A stretch of DNA of 64,000 nucleotides from Rhodococcus yunnanensis NBRC 103083 (GTDB lineage Bacteria; Actinomycetota; Actinomycetes; Mycobacteriales; Mycobacteriaceae), in contig NZ_BCXH01000001.1 of NCBI RefSeq assembly GCF_001895005.1, forward strand, positions 372,001-436,000. The letters run 5' to 3'. The notes under the pieces were generated by a model. That model had not been told where the DNA came from and made no database searches. It saw only the letters and a list, made by a program, of their open reading frames with translations. Of the stretch, positions 25,764 through 35,145 are shown piece after piece. Made by a program: the position numbers and the translations under genes. Position 1 is the stretch's first letter. Each line of letters begins with the position of its first letter.

Positions 25764-27359
25764 TCAATTTTCGAGAGATGAGTTGTTTTCTTCGGCTGTA
25801 ACCGACTTCACGATCGGTTTTCTCGAACGTAGACATCCGAATGCGATGAACGCTGCTGCAGCGAAGCACAGCAGATATTCGGGAATCGGACCGAGATCGG
25901 TCGCGAGAGTCGTGCCGGTCCTCAGTTGTATCCGCTCCACCAGCGCATCAGGGACGAACAGTTCGGTGCGATCGACGACGTCACCGGTGGGTGACACTAT
26001 GGCGCTGACACCACTCGTCGCCGCCACGACCACCGATCGTCCATGCTCGACCGCGCGGACTCTGGACATCGCCAGTTGCTGGTACGTCATCTCGGTGTCG
26101 CCGAACGTCGCGTTGTTCGTAGGAATCGCAATGAATTCGGCGCCGGAACGCACGGATTCGTTCAGGGCTCGGTCGAACGCCACCTCGTAACACGTCGCTA
26201 TTCCGGCCGCGATCCCGCCTGCATGCACCACACCGTTTCCGGTGCCGGGTACGAAGTAACCTGCTCTGTCCGCGTATTCGGAGAACAGACGGAAGAAACT
26301 GCGGTAAGGAAGGTATTCGCCGAACGGCTGAATGATCTTCTTGTCGTGACGCTCACCGGGGCCGTCGGCCCCGTCCCAGGCGATGACCGAGTTGGTGGTC
26401 GTACGGTCGTCGTTGACCAGCACCGTCCCCACCAGAATCGGCGCACCGATTGCCTCGGATGCCATCGTGATCTCAGCGGCCGCATCGGAATTGCGCAACG
26501 GATCTATGTCCGACGCATTCTCCGGCCAGACCACCAGATCGGGCGAAGGACGACGACCGGCCTTCACATCGGAGGCAAGCGCAAGCGTCTCGGCTACGTG
26601 GTTGTCCAGCACTGCGCGTCGCTGTGCATTGAAGTCCAACCCCAACCTGGGAACGCTGCCCTGGATCGCCGCGACGGTGATGGTGCGGTCACCGTCTTCC
26701 GCGGTGCGGTTCTCCAGTGTCGGCGACAGTGCAAGCGCGACAATCGATGCGACGATCGTCGTCGCCACAGCAGCGAGCACCCTGGTACGTGTACGGCGAA
26801 CAGTGAGCGCACACACCAGGGCCGCGAGGCCGGTACCGGTCACCGCGACGCCGAAACTCAACAACGGTGCGCCGCCGATACTCGCCAACGGAAGCAACCA
26901 GCCGTCGGGTTGACCGAATGCGAGCCGACCCCACGGGAAACCACCGAATGGAACGCTCGATCTCGCCCATTCGAGAAGACTCCAGACCAACGCGATCGAC
27001 ACGGGCCACCACCGCGTCCGGGCGGCGATCACCGCGCAGACACCGAAAACACCGATGAACACCGACTCGGCTGCCGCGAGCGCAAGCCACGGCAACGGTC
27101 CGACATAGACCCCGATCCACGGAAGCAGCGGGACGAAGAATCCGAGCCCGAACAGCATGCCGTACCCGAAGCCCGCCTTCTTGCTCAGCGACTCGCCGCG
27201 ACCGAACCGCACGAGGACGAGGGTCACCACAGCTATGGCGATCGGCGCCAGGAACCACAGGGGGCGGGGCGGGAAGCTCAGGAAGAGGAGAAGACCGGAC
27301 AGGACCGATGCCAGGCTCGACACTGCGATCGACCGAATCGACCCGCGCTCACGCCTCAT
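25764..27359 (-). CDS. lnt: Apolipoprotein N-acyltransferase
   Basis: A 531-residue membrane enzyme that adds the third acyl chain to the N-terminal cysteine of lipoproteins, using a phospholipid donor. Hydrophobic N-terminal segments span about residues 12-215, followed by a nitrilase-fold catalytic domain (about 225-460) and a final membrane helix (about 490-510). The catalytic triad is readable: E280 in VVWPEN, K340 before PFGEY and C390 in ATCYEV. Length is normal for Lnt. Its ATG overlaps the end of the upstream amidohydrolase gene by 11 bp, so the two are likely co-transcribed. In M. tuberculosis the corresponding protein is fused to polyprenol-phosphate-mannose synthase (Ppm1). Here it stands alone and no ppm1 follows; the NRPS comes next. 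Confidence 0.95.
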   Translation of the reverse strand: MRRERGSIRSIAVSSLASVLSGLLLFLSFPPRPLWFLAPIAIAVVTLVLVRFGRGESLSKKAGFGYGMLFGLGFFVPLLPWIGVYVGPLPWLALAAAESVFIGVFGVCAVIAARTRWWPVSIALVWSLLEWARSSVPFGGFPWGRLAFGQPDGWLLPLASIGGAPLLSFGVAVTGTGLAALVCALTVRRTRTRVLAAVATTIVASIVALALSPTLENRTAEDGDRTITVAAIQGSVPRLGLDFNAQRRAVLDNHVAETLALASDVKAGRRPSPDLVVWPENASDIDPLRNSDAAAEITMASEAIGAPILVGTVLVNDDRTTTNSVIAWDGADGPGERHDKKIIQPFGEYLPYRSFFRLFSEYADRAGYFVPGTGNGVVHAGGIAAGIATCYEVAFDRALNESVRSGAEFIAIPTNNATFGDTEMTYQQLAMSRVRAVEHGRSVVVAATSGVSAIVSPTGDVVDRTELFVPDALVERIQLRTGTTLATDLGPIPEYLLCFAAAAFIAFGCLRSRKPIVKSVTAEENNSSLEN

Positions 27360-28968
27360 GGATCACCCGTCCACGGTGAACGGTACGCAGGCACCGCGGG
27401 CTCGGTGAGTCCTCGTCCAGCGGCGGCAGGGGCGGAACGCCCGCTCTCGGATCGGTCGACCATCGCGCCACGCCGTCCTTGGGCGCGCGGACCACGAGCT
27501 CCTGTGCTTCCCAGATCGCGTAGCTCGCGGGAGCACCTGGTGCCAGTGTTCCCGCGAGTCCGTCGCGAACTCCCCCCGCGCGCCAGGCACCACGTGTGGA
27601 CGCCGCAAATGCTGCGCGCGGCGACAGGCCACTACCGGATGTCCGGTGGTTGACGGCCGCCCTCGACACCGCCCATGGATCCATCGCGGTGACAGGTGCG
27701 TCCGATCCGAACGCAAGGGACACGCCAGAGGAGGCCAGCTGAGCAAACGGATTCAGTCGCAGCGCTCGGTCCCGCCCGAGCCGTTGGGCATAGAGGGAGC
27801 TCTCGCCTCCCCACAGTCGGTCGAACCGTGGCTGCATCGCGGCGATGACACCCCAGGACGCGAGCTTCGTCACCTGCTCGTCGGTGACCATTTCCAGATG
27901 TTCGACGCGGTGGCCTCGCGCAGCGAGCCGCGGTCCGCCCACTGTTTGGGCTACCCGGGAGAATCCTTCGACCACGGCGGCAACGGCGGCGTCACCGATC
28001 GCGTGGAAACCCGCTTGCACATTCGCTTCGGTGCACGCTGCGACGTGGTCGGCGATCGCATCGACCCCCAGATACGACACACCGGTCCCCGGTGCATCGT
28101 CATAGGGCTCCTGCAGCCACGCGGTGCGCGAGCCGAGCGAGCCGTCGACGAATATGTCGCCGCCGAGTGCGTGCGCGCCGGTGTCTGCGAGGACGTCGCG
28201 CGCCTCCTGCGCGGTGGACACTGCCTGACCCCAATATCCACGCACCTCGACACCGTGGTCCAAGGACATGAGCTCCGCGAAGTCCGCGCGGCCCGAGACG
28301 TCGGGTCCGCCGCACTCGTGCACCGCACAGATCCCTGACGCCGCGGCGTCGTCGAGTGCTCGCTTCTGCGCCTGCGCGCGCACTGCAACCGTGAGCATCG
28401 ACCGGGCGGCAGCACGCGCAGCGTGATGGGCGTCGGAAGTCAGAGGAGTCTGAGGGTGGTATCCAGCGAGGCGGGTCAGGTCAGTGCGCGAGGCGTTGCG
28501 CAGTACGGACGAGCACGCTGCCGAATGGGCATCGATTCTGGTGAGATACACAGCACGGCCCGGAGCGATCTCGTCCAGCTCGGTGGTCGTGGGCGCCCCG
28601 CCGTCCTGCCACGTCGACTCGTCGAAGCCGTGTCCCCAGATCACCGGATCCACCGATGCGAGCACGTATCGACGAAGCGAGTCCAGGCAGTGCGCGCGAG
28701 AACGGCAGCCGGTCAGGTTCAGGCCGCCGAGAGCGAGTCCGTGAGCAGTTGTATGCACATGCGAGTCGACGAATGCAGGAGCGACGAACGCACCGGCCAG
28801 ATCGAACTCCTCTGCACCGGGATGCAGGGCTCTACCGGTACGGTCCTCGCCCGTCCACGTCACGATGCCGTCGGTGACCGCCATCGCCGTGGCATCGGGT
28901 GCCGAGGCACTGTAGATGCGCCCGCCGAGAAGTAGTTGGGTACTCACGACAGCCAAGTCTGCCCTCAA
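27349..28968 (-). CDS. YtcJ-like metal-dependent amidohydrolase
   Basis: A 539-residue amidohydrolase-superfamily protein of the YtcJ/exoenzyme-regulatory type. The N-terminal beta-sandwich leads to the metal-binding HxH in VDSHVH (H70, H72). Later ligands appear as GFHAIGD, HRVEHLEM and FGSDAP, the usual barrel order. Substrate is unknown; such proteins are usually predicted to cleave amide or imide bonds. The frame opens with TTG at 28968, which shares bases with the stop of the fxsA-like gene; a GTG at 28947 is a plausible alternative start. The 3' end overlaps lnt by 11 bp. Gene order fxsA-amidohydrolase-lnt suggests one operon, although the biochemical link is unclear. Confidence 0.85.
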   Translation of the reverse strand: MRADLAVVSTQLLLGGRIYSASAPDATAMAVTDGIVTWTGEDRTGRALHPGAEEFDLAGAFVAPAFVDSHVHTTAHGLALGGLNLTGCRSRAHCLDSLRRYVLASVDPVIWGHGFDESTWQDGGAPTTTELDEIAPGRAVYLTRIDAHSAACSSVLRNASRTDLTRLAGYHPQTPLTSDAHHAARAAARSMLTVAVRAQAQKRALDDAAASGICAVHECGGPDVSGRADFAELMSLDHGVEVRGYWGQAVSTAQEARDVLADTGAHALGGDIFVDGSLGSRTAWLQEPYDDAPGTGVSYLGVDAIADHVAACTEANVQAGFHAIGDAAVAAVVEGFSRVAQTVGGPRLAARGHRVEHLEMVTDEQVTKLASWGVIAAMQPRFDRLWGGESSLYAQRLGRDRALRLNPFAQLASSGVSLAFGSDAPVTAMDPWAVSRAAVNHRTSGSGLSPRAAFAASTRGAWRAGGVRDGLAGTLAPGAPASYAIWEAQELVVRAPKDGVARWSTDPRAGVPPLPPLDEDSPSPRCLRTVHRGRVIHEA

Positions 28969-29486
28969 CGAGTCGGCTTATCGAAATCCCGTCCGTCGAT
29001 CTCGATGATCTGTCCGCTGATGCTCGCCGACCCACTGCCGCTCGCCGACCCGCTGCCGCTCGCCGACGAAGGCTCCGGCACGATTTCCCCGTCGATGACC
29101 GAAGGCCGCATCCTGCTCGTCGTCGCCATGACCCCCGGCATCCACCGGGCCGCCGCGAGCAGCACCAGCGGACGCAGCGCCCACCGGGTGGGAGGCATCA
29201 GGAGGAGGATGCCGAAGACCGTCGTCACCAGTCCTGGCACGAACATCGCAACCGAACCCAGTGCGAACAGCGCACCGTCTGCGACGGCTCCGCCGGGCGA
29301 GCGTTCTCCACGACTCGCGGCTCTCAGTCCATCCATGACCCGTCGACCCTGCGACCGGACGAGCACCAATCCGACGATCGAGCCTGCGATCAGAAGCAGA
29401 ACTGTCCACAACACGCCGATCGCACTACCGACGGCGACGAGAGCAGCCACTTCGACAATGACGTAGAGGAGAAAGATCGCAAACAC
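28965..29486 (-). CDS. fxsA: FxsA family membrane protein
   Basis: A 173-residue protein with an FxsA domain: two N-terminal hydrophobic helices (FAIFLLYVIVEVAAL and the following VLLLIAGSIVGLVLV), then a conserved hydrophobic pair around ALGSVAMFVPGLVTTVFG. The tail is Ser/Gly-rich, with repeated SGSGSAS, and probably cytoplasmic. I chose GTG at 29486 because AAAGGA lies six bases upstream; the frame also opens at TTG 29516. In E. coli, FxsA overproduction suppresses F-plasmid exclusion of phage T7, but its normal role is unknown. The homologue in M. tuberculosis (Rv2053c) also lies near lnt/ppm1. Confidence 0.88.
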   Translation of the reverse strand: MFAIFLLYVIVEVAALVAVGSAIGVLWTVLLLIAGSIVGLVLVRSQGRRVMDGLRAASRGERSPGGAVADGALFALGSVAMFVPGLVTTVFGILLLMPPTRWALRPLVLLAAARWMPGVMATTSRMRPSVIDGEIVPEPSSASGSGSASGSGSASISGQIIEIDGRDFDKPTR

Positions 29487-29557
29487 TGTAGTTCCTTTCG
29501 TTGCCTGAACGGACAACGAACAAGACGGCCGAATTTCTCCCGATCGGAGCGGAACCT

Positions 29558-30217
29558 TCAGACTCCCGGCCGGACCAGACCCGTCTCGTACGCCAATACC
29601 ACCGCTTGTACCCGATCGCGCAGGCCGAGCTTCGTCAGAACTCGGCCGATGTGGGTCTTCACGGTTGCCTCGGACAGCACAAGACTCCGCGCGATCTCGG
29701 CATTGGACATTCCCGTCGCCAACAGACTCAGCACCTCGCGCTCGCGCTCGGTGAGCGCGTTCAACATCTCCGGATCCCGTGTGGGCGCGGCGTCGTCCGA
29801 GATGAAGCGCGCGAGAAGCCTGCGAGTCACCTTCGGTGATACGACCGCGTCGCCGACCGCCACACTGCGGATCGCCGACACCAGGTCCTCGGGAGGAGTG
29901 TCCTTGAGAAGAAATCCGCTCGCCCCGGCCCGGAGAGCTCCCAGAACGTGCTCGTCCAGATCGAACGTCGTCATGACCAGGACACGCGACTCCGAATCCG
30001 ATTCGACGATCTTCGACGTCGCAGTCACCCCGTCGATACCTGGCATCCGGACGTCCATCAGAACCACGTCCGGTTTCAGCTTCGCCACCGCCGTCAACGC
30101 AGAGGCACCGTCGGCGGCCTCGCCGACGACCGTGAGGTCGTCCTGTGCGTCGAGGACCATCGTCAGTCCCATCCGCATCAGTTCCTGATCGTCGACGATG
30201 AGAACGGTGATCGGCAC
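29558..30217 (-). CDS. NarL/LuxR-family two-component response regulator
   Basis: A 219-residue regulator starting at GTG 30217 (MPITVLIVDD), which has a weak SD about nine bases upstream; TTG at 30226 is the alternative. The receiver domain covers residues 1-120 with the acidic pair in VDDQE, phospho-acceptor D55 in LMDVRMPG and Lys in FLLKD. The LuxR-type helix-turn-helix is at about 150-210 (LTEREREVLSLLATG, then VKTHIGRVL). It lies just downstream of the histidine kinase, about 18 bp away, and the two should form one system. The target genes are not shown by the sequence. Confidence 0.94.
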   Translation of the reverse strand: MPITVLIVDDQELMRMGLTMVLDAQDDLTVVGEAADGASALTAVAKLKPDVVLMDVRMPGIDGVTATSKIVESDSESRVLVMTTFDLDEHVLGALRAGASGFLLKDTPPEDLVSAIRSVAVGDAVVSPKVTRRLLARFISDDAAPTRDPEMLNALTEREREVLSLLATGMSNAEIARSLVLSEATVKTHIGRVLTKLGLRDRVQAVVLAYETGLVRPGV

Positions 30218-30235
30218 AGAGAACAACCTAGTCGG

Positions 30236-31396
30236 TCATTCGAGCGGTAGCTCGGCACGCACCAGCCACTGACCGTCGTCGGTCCGACCGGCGTGAAGAG
30301 TTCCCTGCAGCACGGCGACCCGCTCACGCATGCCGAGCAAGCCGTTTCCGGAGCCTTCCACCGTGCTCGCAGCGGTCCCGACACGACTGTTGACGACCTG
30401 AACCAGCACGTCCTCCTCGCGGCGAATCACCGACACCCGAGCCCGCGGAGCGTGGCCCCCGTGCCGTAGGACGTTCGTGAGTGATTCCTGCACCAGACGG
30501 TGAACGCCGAGGCTGATGGCAGGACTGATGTCGTCGAGGTTGCCCGTCTGCTCCAGCTCGACGTACAGGCCGGCCCTCGTCATCATCTCGACCACCTTCG
30601 CGAGCCCGGCCGTTCCGTACTGCGGCATGTCGTCGGCTTGGGGAGTCGTGCGCAGCAGCGCGACGGTACGACGCAGCTCGGCGAGCGCCTGCCTCCCCGT
30701 CGCCGAGATGTTCGCCACCGCCTGCTCGGCGCGCTCCGGATCCTTCCGGATGGCATACGAGGCACCGTCTGCCTGCACGATCATGACGCTTACCCCATGA
30801 GCGATGACATCGTGCAACTCGCGTGCGATGCGGGTTCGTTCCAAGGCCACAGCTTCGTCGGCACGCCTGTCTCGGTCGTAGTCCGCCACCGCCAGACGCG
30901 CTTCCACAGCCTCGTCGTACGCACGGCGGGCGCCGAGAAACTCGGCGGCGGTCCACGCCAGCGCGTACATCATCACCGTGAACACGATCGTCGACACGAG
31001 GTCCTCGTCGTAGGACAGGACCGACAGAGCCGAGTCGACGGTCACGACGACCAGATACACGAGTGCATCACGGCGACCCACGTACGCGACCAGGGTGTAC
31101 AGCATGATCGGAATTCCGAGCAGCGCCGGGTGGAAGTTTGTGGTCTCCCCCACCGCCACCCCGGCGAGCGTGCTGAACAAAGATCCGGCGAGCACCGCCG
31201 CGGCGACCGTCCGCGGGTGTCGACGACGCCACGCGATCGGCACGCTGACGGCCACCGCCACCACAGCGAAGAGGAGCCAGTTCTGCATCTCCGCGCTGCC
31301 GACGAACGCGACGACATCGAGCACGAAGAGCGCTCCGGCGAGCAGCGAGTCCGCCACGAACGGCTTGCCCCTGAGCCACAAGCTGAATCTCCGCAT
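30236..31396 (-). CDS. NarL-type sensor histidine kinase
   Basis: A 386-residue membrane kinase. Several hydrophobic segments fill residues 15-155 with no clear large extracytoplasmic sensor, so it may sense within or at the membrane. The HisKA_3 dimerisation box has the phospho-acceptor H195 in ARELHDVIAHG. The ATPase domain shows VQESLTNVLRHG (N box) and GNGLLGMRER (G box). The open frame extends 229 codons upstream but that part is antisense to the TSUP gene, so I place the start at ATG 31396. It is followed by its response regulator and is divergent from the TSUP permease gene. Confidence 0.92.
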   Translation of the reverse strand: MRRFSLWLRGKPFVADSLLAGALFVLDVVAFVGSAEMQNWLLFAVVAVAVSVPIAWRRRHPRTVAAAVLAGSLFSTLAGVAVGETTNFHPALLGIPIMLYTLVAYVGRRDALVYLVVVTVDSALSVLSYDEDLVSTIVFTVMMYALAWTAAEFLGARRAYDEAVEARLAVADYDRDRRADEAVALERTRIARELHDVIAHGVSVMIVQADGASYAIRKDPERAEQAVANISATGRQALAELRRTVALLRTTPQADDMPQYGTAGLAKVVEMMTRAGLYVELEQTGNLDDISPAISLGVHRLVQESLTNVLRHGGHAPRARVSVIRREEDVLVQVVNSRVGTAASTVEGSGNGLLGMRERVAVLQGTLHAGRTDDGQWLVRAELPLE

Positions 31397-31465
31397 GTGA
31401 TTGAGTTTGCCGCATGACAGCAGCTCGGCTCGCGACGGCAGTAACCAGGTGAGAGCAGTGAACAG

Positions 31466-32233
31466 GTGACGGCAGCAGACTGGGGGCTGTTGATGGTCGC
31501 CGCCACCGCTGCAGGGTGGGTCGACGCCGTCGTCGGTGGAGGCGGACTCATTCTGCTCCCCGCGATCCTCCTCGTCGCACCGCAGCTCAGTCAGCAGGCA
31601 GCACTGGCGACCAACAAGATGACCGCCGTCTTCGGGACATTCGCGGCAGTGGTGACGTTCGCACGCAAGGTCGCTCTCGAATGGCGAGTGCTGGTGCCGG
31701 CTGCGACGCTCGCCGCCGCAGCGTCCGCCGCCGGCGCTGCGGCGGTGTCGCTCATCGACCGTGAGCTGTTCATCCCGATCATCATGGTCGTCCTCATCGG
31801 TGTCGCCGTGTTGGTGACGGCGCGGCCGACTATCGGAACAGTTGCGGCGAAGCACCCGCCCACCAGGCGCAAGGTGCTGACCGTCGTGTTCCTGGCGGCA
31901 GGCGGTTTCGGCTTCTACGACGGCATTCTCGGGCCGGGAACCGGAACCTTCTTCATCATCGCGTTCGCGACGTTCCTCGGTACCGAGTTCGTGCGCAGCG
32001 CAGCGATGGCCAAGGTCCTCAATCTCGGCTCGAACATCGGCGCACTGATGTTCTTCGCCATCACCGGACACGTGCTGTGGCAACTCGGTGCCGCCATGGC
32101 GGTCTGCAACGTCATCGGCGCGGTTCTCGGCTCACGCACAGCACTCGCACGAGGCGCGGGATTCGTCCGTGTCGTCCTGCTCGTCGTCGTTGTCGGCATG
32201 GTTGTACGGCTCGGATGGCAACAGTTCGGCTAA
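31466..32233 (+). CDS. TSUP (TauE/SafE) family membrane permease
   Basis: A 255-residue protein with about eight hydrophobic helices. The two duplicated TauE/SafE halves are recognisable: AAGWVDAVVGGGGLILLPAI near the start and GFYDGILGPGTGTFFIIAF in the second half. The family exports or imports sulfur-containing organic anions such as sulfoacetate; the substrate here cannot be told. It starts with GTG at 31466 and has only a weak ribosome site. It is followed 11 bp later by tldD, with which it may be co-transcribed. Confidence 0.9.
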   Translation: MTAADWGLLMVAATAAGWVDAVVGGGGLILLPAILLVAPQLSQQAALATNKMTAVFGTFAAVVTFARKVALEWRVLVPAATLAAAASAAGAAAVSLIDRELFIPIIMVVLIGVAVLVTARPTIGTVAAKHPPTRRKVLTVVFLAAGGFGFYDGILGPGTGTFFIIAFATFLGTEFVRSAAMAKVLNLGSNIGALMFFAITGHVLWQLGAAMAVCNVIGAVLGSRTALARGAGFVRVVLLVVVVGMVVRLGWQQFG

Positions 32234-32244
32234 TCTCAATTCCC

Positions 32245-33771
32245 GTGACCCAGCCGTCCGACAGACACGTAGACCCGGACTTCCTCGCGCTGCCGTCGGG
32301 AGAACTCGCCTCGGCCGCTCTCGACACGGCACGCCGGGCAGGAGCGACGCACGCGGATTTTCGCATCCACAAGCTGACGACTCAATCGCTGAATCTTCGC
32401 GACGGCGTCGTCCAATCCGCCGTCGACGGCTCGGAGATCGGACTCTCCGTCCGTGTCGTCGTCGAGGGCACATGGGGATTCGCGTCCAACAGCGAGCTGT
32501 CGGTCGCGGCAGCAGTGGCAACCGCGCGGGCCGCCGTCGAGGTCGCGACGGCACTTCGTTCGCTCAACCGCGAACGCGTCGAACTCGCCGACGAGCCGGT
32601 CCACTCGGACGTCGTGTGGGTGTCGAGATACGACGTCGACCCGTTCGACGTACCGACCCGGGACAAGATCGATCTCCTGGCCGAGTATTCGTCGCGTCTC
32701 GGCGCCTCCGACGGTGTCGACCACGTCACCGCGTCCGTGCTGCAGGTGAAGGAGCAGTCGTTCTACGCCGACCTCGCGGGTAGTTCGATCACCCAGCAAC
32801 GCGTTCGGCTACATCCACAGCTCGAGGCGACCACCGTGGATGCCTCGGCGGGCGCGTTCGAGACCATGCGGACTCTCGCACCTCCGGTGAGCCGAGGGTG
32901 GGAGTACCTCGGTCCCGACAACACGTGGGACTGGTCGGACGAACTTTCTCGTATTCCGACGTGGCTCGCCGAGAAGGTCACCTCGCCGACCGTCGTCGCA
33001 GGCCCGACCGATCTGGTGATCGATCCGACCAATCTGTGGCTGACCATCCACGAATCCATCGGCCATGCAACCGAATACGACCGGGCAATCGGATACGAAG
33101 CCGCGTACGCAGGCACCTCGTTCGCGACGCCGGACAAGCTCGGAACATTGAAATACGGCAGCGAGTCGATGCATGTGACGGCCGATCGCACCGAAGTACA
33201 CGGGCTCGCCACCACCGGCTACGACGACGACGGTGTCGAGGCGCAGACCTGGGACCTGGTTCGAGACGGAGTACTCGTCGGTTACCAGCTCGACCGCGTG
33301 TTCGCGCCGCGCCTCGGACTGGAGCGGTCGAACGGCTGCTCGTATGCCGACTCCGCACACCATGTCCCGATCCAGCGGATGGCCAACGTGTCGCTGCAGC
33401 CGGACCCCGACGTCGATCGCAGCATCGACGACCTGGTGGCATCGGTCGACGACGGCATCTACGTCGTCGGAGACAAGTCCTGGTCGATTGACATGCAGCG
33501 CTACAACTTCCAGTTCACGGGTCAGCGCTTCTTCCGAATCAAGAACGGGCGCCTCGACGGCCAGGTTCGCGACGTCGCGTACCAAGCGACGACCACCGAC
33601 TTCTGGGGATCGATGGACCTCGTCGGCGGAGCGTCGACACGGCGTCTCGGGGGTGCGTTCAACTGCGGCAAAGCGCAACCTGGACAGGTTGCGGCGGTCA
33701 GTCACGGAAGTCCTGCGGCAGTCTTCCGCGGAGTGAACGTTCTCAACACACGATCGGAGGCCGGACAATGA
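32245..33771 (+). CDS. tldD: TldD-type metalloprotease
   Basis: A 508-residue subunit of the TldD/TldE protease, a cytoplasmic heterodimer that in E. coli trims the leader of microcin B17 and degrades CcdA. The zinc motif HESIGH is at residues 269-274, the signature HExxxH that marks the catalytic subunit. I place the start at GTG 32245 because the longer open frame upstream overlaps the TSUP gene. The stop overlaps the start of tldE in an ATGA junction, so the two are translationally coupled. No RiPP precursor is visible nearby, so the natural substrate is unknown. Confidence 0.92.
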   Translation: MTQPSDRHVDPDFLALPSGELASAALDTARRAGATHADFRIHKLTTQSLNLRDGVVQSAVDGSEIGLSVRVVVEGTWGFASNSELSVAAAVATARAAVEVATALRSLNRERVELADEPVHSDVVWVSRYDVDPFDVPTRDKIDLLAEYSSRLGASDGVDHVTASVLQVKEQSFYADLAGSSITQQRVRLHPQLEATTVDASAGAFETMRTLAPPVSRGWEYLGPDNTWDWSDELSRIPTWLAEKVTSPTVVAGPTDLVIDPTNLWLTIHESIGHATEYDRAIGYEAAYAGTSFATPDKLGTLKYGSESMHVTADRTEVHGLATTGYDDDGVEAQTWDLVRDGVLVGYQLDRVFAPRLGLERSNGCSYADSAHHVPIQRMANVSLQPDPDVDRSIDDLVASVDDGIYVVGDKSWSIDMQRYNFQFTGQRFFRIKNGRLDGQVRDVAYQATTTDFWGSMDLVGGASTRRLGGAFNCGKAQPGQVAAVSHGSPAAVFRGVNVLNTRSEAGQ

Positions 33772-35129
33772 TGCCGGGTCACGAAGTCGTCGATCGCGTG
33801 CTGTCTCTTGCGTCGGTGGACGACACCTTCGTCATCGTCACCGATTCCAGCGAAGCGTCGCTTCGCTGGGCCGGAAACTCGATGACCACCAACGGAGTCG
33901 GATCGTCCAGGCGTTGGACCGTCGTGTCCATCGTGCGTGATTCCGACGGAACCAAGGTCTCGACGCTGTCCTCGACGAGCGTGGATCCGGACGAGATCGG
34001 TGCCATCGTCTCGACGTGCGAAAACGCCGCTCGCGCAGCGGAACCCGCCGAGGACGCGATGCCGCTGATCGCAGGATCACGCGAACCGGACGACTGGGGC
34101 GCACAGTCCCGGCCGACCACCATCGACATCTTCGAACCCGTCACCGGCGACCTCGCCGTCGGATTCGACGGCACCGATCAGCTGTACGGCTTCGCGCACC
34201 ATCAGATCGACACCGTGTGGCTCGGATCGTCGTCGGGCATTCGTCGTCGTTTCACCCAACCCACCGGCTCGATCGAGATCAACGGTAAACGCGGCGGATC
34301 GAGCGCGTGGGTCGGCGCCGCGACCACAGGCTTCGACGACGTGTCGGTGAGCACCCTGCTCGGCGACCTCTCGACCCGCCTGGACTGGGCGTCGAACCGG
34401 ATCGATCTTCCGGCAGGGCGATACGAGACCATTCTTCCGCCGTCGGCGGTGGCAGATCTGATGATCTATCTGATGTGGACCATGGAGGGCCGGGGTGCGC
34501 AGGAGGGGCATACTGCGCTGTCCCGGCCTGGTGGCACCCGCGTCGGTGAAAGACTCGGCCACCTGCCGCTGACGTTGTTCTCCGATCCGAACGCGGCCGG
34601 GCTGGAGTACAGCCCGTTCGTCGCTACCGGTTCCTCGAACGACTCGGTCTCGCTGTTCGACAACGGCATGTCGACAGCCAGGGTCGACTGGGTCAGGGAG
34701 GGCGTCGTCGGTTCTCTCGCGTATCCGCGCTTCCTCGCCGAGAAGTACGGCACGGAGCCGGTCGTTCCCGGCGACAACCTCGTGCTCACCGGCGGGGCCG
34801 ACACAGATCTCGACGCGATGATCGCCCGCACCGAACGCGGGTTGCTTCTGACGACGCTGTGGTACATCCGCGAAGTCGATCCCGCGACCCTGCTGCTGAC
34901 CGGACTCACCCGCGACGGGGTGTATCTCGTCGAGAACGGCCAGGTCACGGGCGCTGTCAACAACTTTCGTTTCAACGAGAGCCCACTGGATCTGCTGCGG
35001 CGCGTCACCGAGGCCGGGGCAACGCAGAAAACGTTGCCCCGGGAGTGGAAGGACTGGTTCACCCGTACGGCGATGCCTCCGCTGCGGATTCCGGATTTCC
35101 ACATGTCCTCGGTGAGCGAGGCTCAGTAG
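33768..35129 (+). CDS. tldE: TldE/PmbA-type protease subunit
   Basis: A 453-residue partner of TldD. It belongs to the same U62 peptidase fold but lacks the HExxxH motif, as expected for the TldE/PmbA subunit that helps form the active site and peptide channel. The C-terminal half holds the conserved region around LPAGRYETILPPSAV and DNLVLTGG. The start is the first of two adjacent ATGs; it overlaps the tldD stop. It ends 16 bp before the convergent VOC gene. Confidence 0.9.
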   Translation: MMPGHEVVDRVLSLASVDDTFVIVTDSSEASLRWAGNSMTTNGVGSSRRWTVVSIVRDSDGTKVSTLSSTSVDPDEIGAIVSTCENAARAAEPAEDAMPLIAGSREPDDWGAQSRPTTIDIFEPVTGDLAVGFDGTDQLYGFAHHQIDTVWLGSSSGIRRRFTQPTGSIEINGKRGGSSAWVGAATTGFDDVSVSTLLGDLSTRLDWASNRIDLPAGRYETILPPSAVADLMIYLMWTMEGRGAQEGHTALSRPGGTRVGERLGHLPLTLFSDPNAAGLEYSPFVATGSSNDSVSLFDNGMSTARVDWVREGVVGSLAYPRFLAEKYGTEPVVPGDNLVLTGGADTDLDAMIARTERGLLLTTLWYIREVDPATLLLTGLTRDGVYLVENGQVTGAVNNFRFNESPLDLLRRVTEAGATQKTLPREWKDWFTRTAMPPLRIPDFHMSSVSEAQ

Positions 35130-35145
35130 CCGGGAGCGGCTCTCG

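Noticed and set aside
25222-26190. 322-codon plus-strand frame over the intergenic region
   Set aside because: Most of it is antisense to lnt, it has no recognisable motif or ribosome site, and its composition is that of a shadow frame.
29996-32083. Histidine kinase starting at 32083 (615 residues)
   Set aside because: The extra N-terminal part is antisense to the TSUP gene and charged, unlike a sensor; ATG 31396 gives a normal kinase.
32077-32244. Longer TldD start inside the TSUP gene
   Set aside because: The added residues overlap the TSUP coding sequence and do not resemble TldD; GTG 32245 gives the family length.
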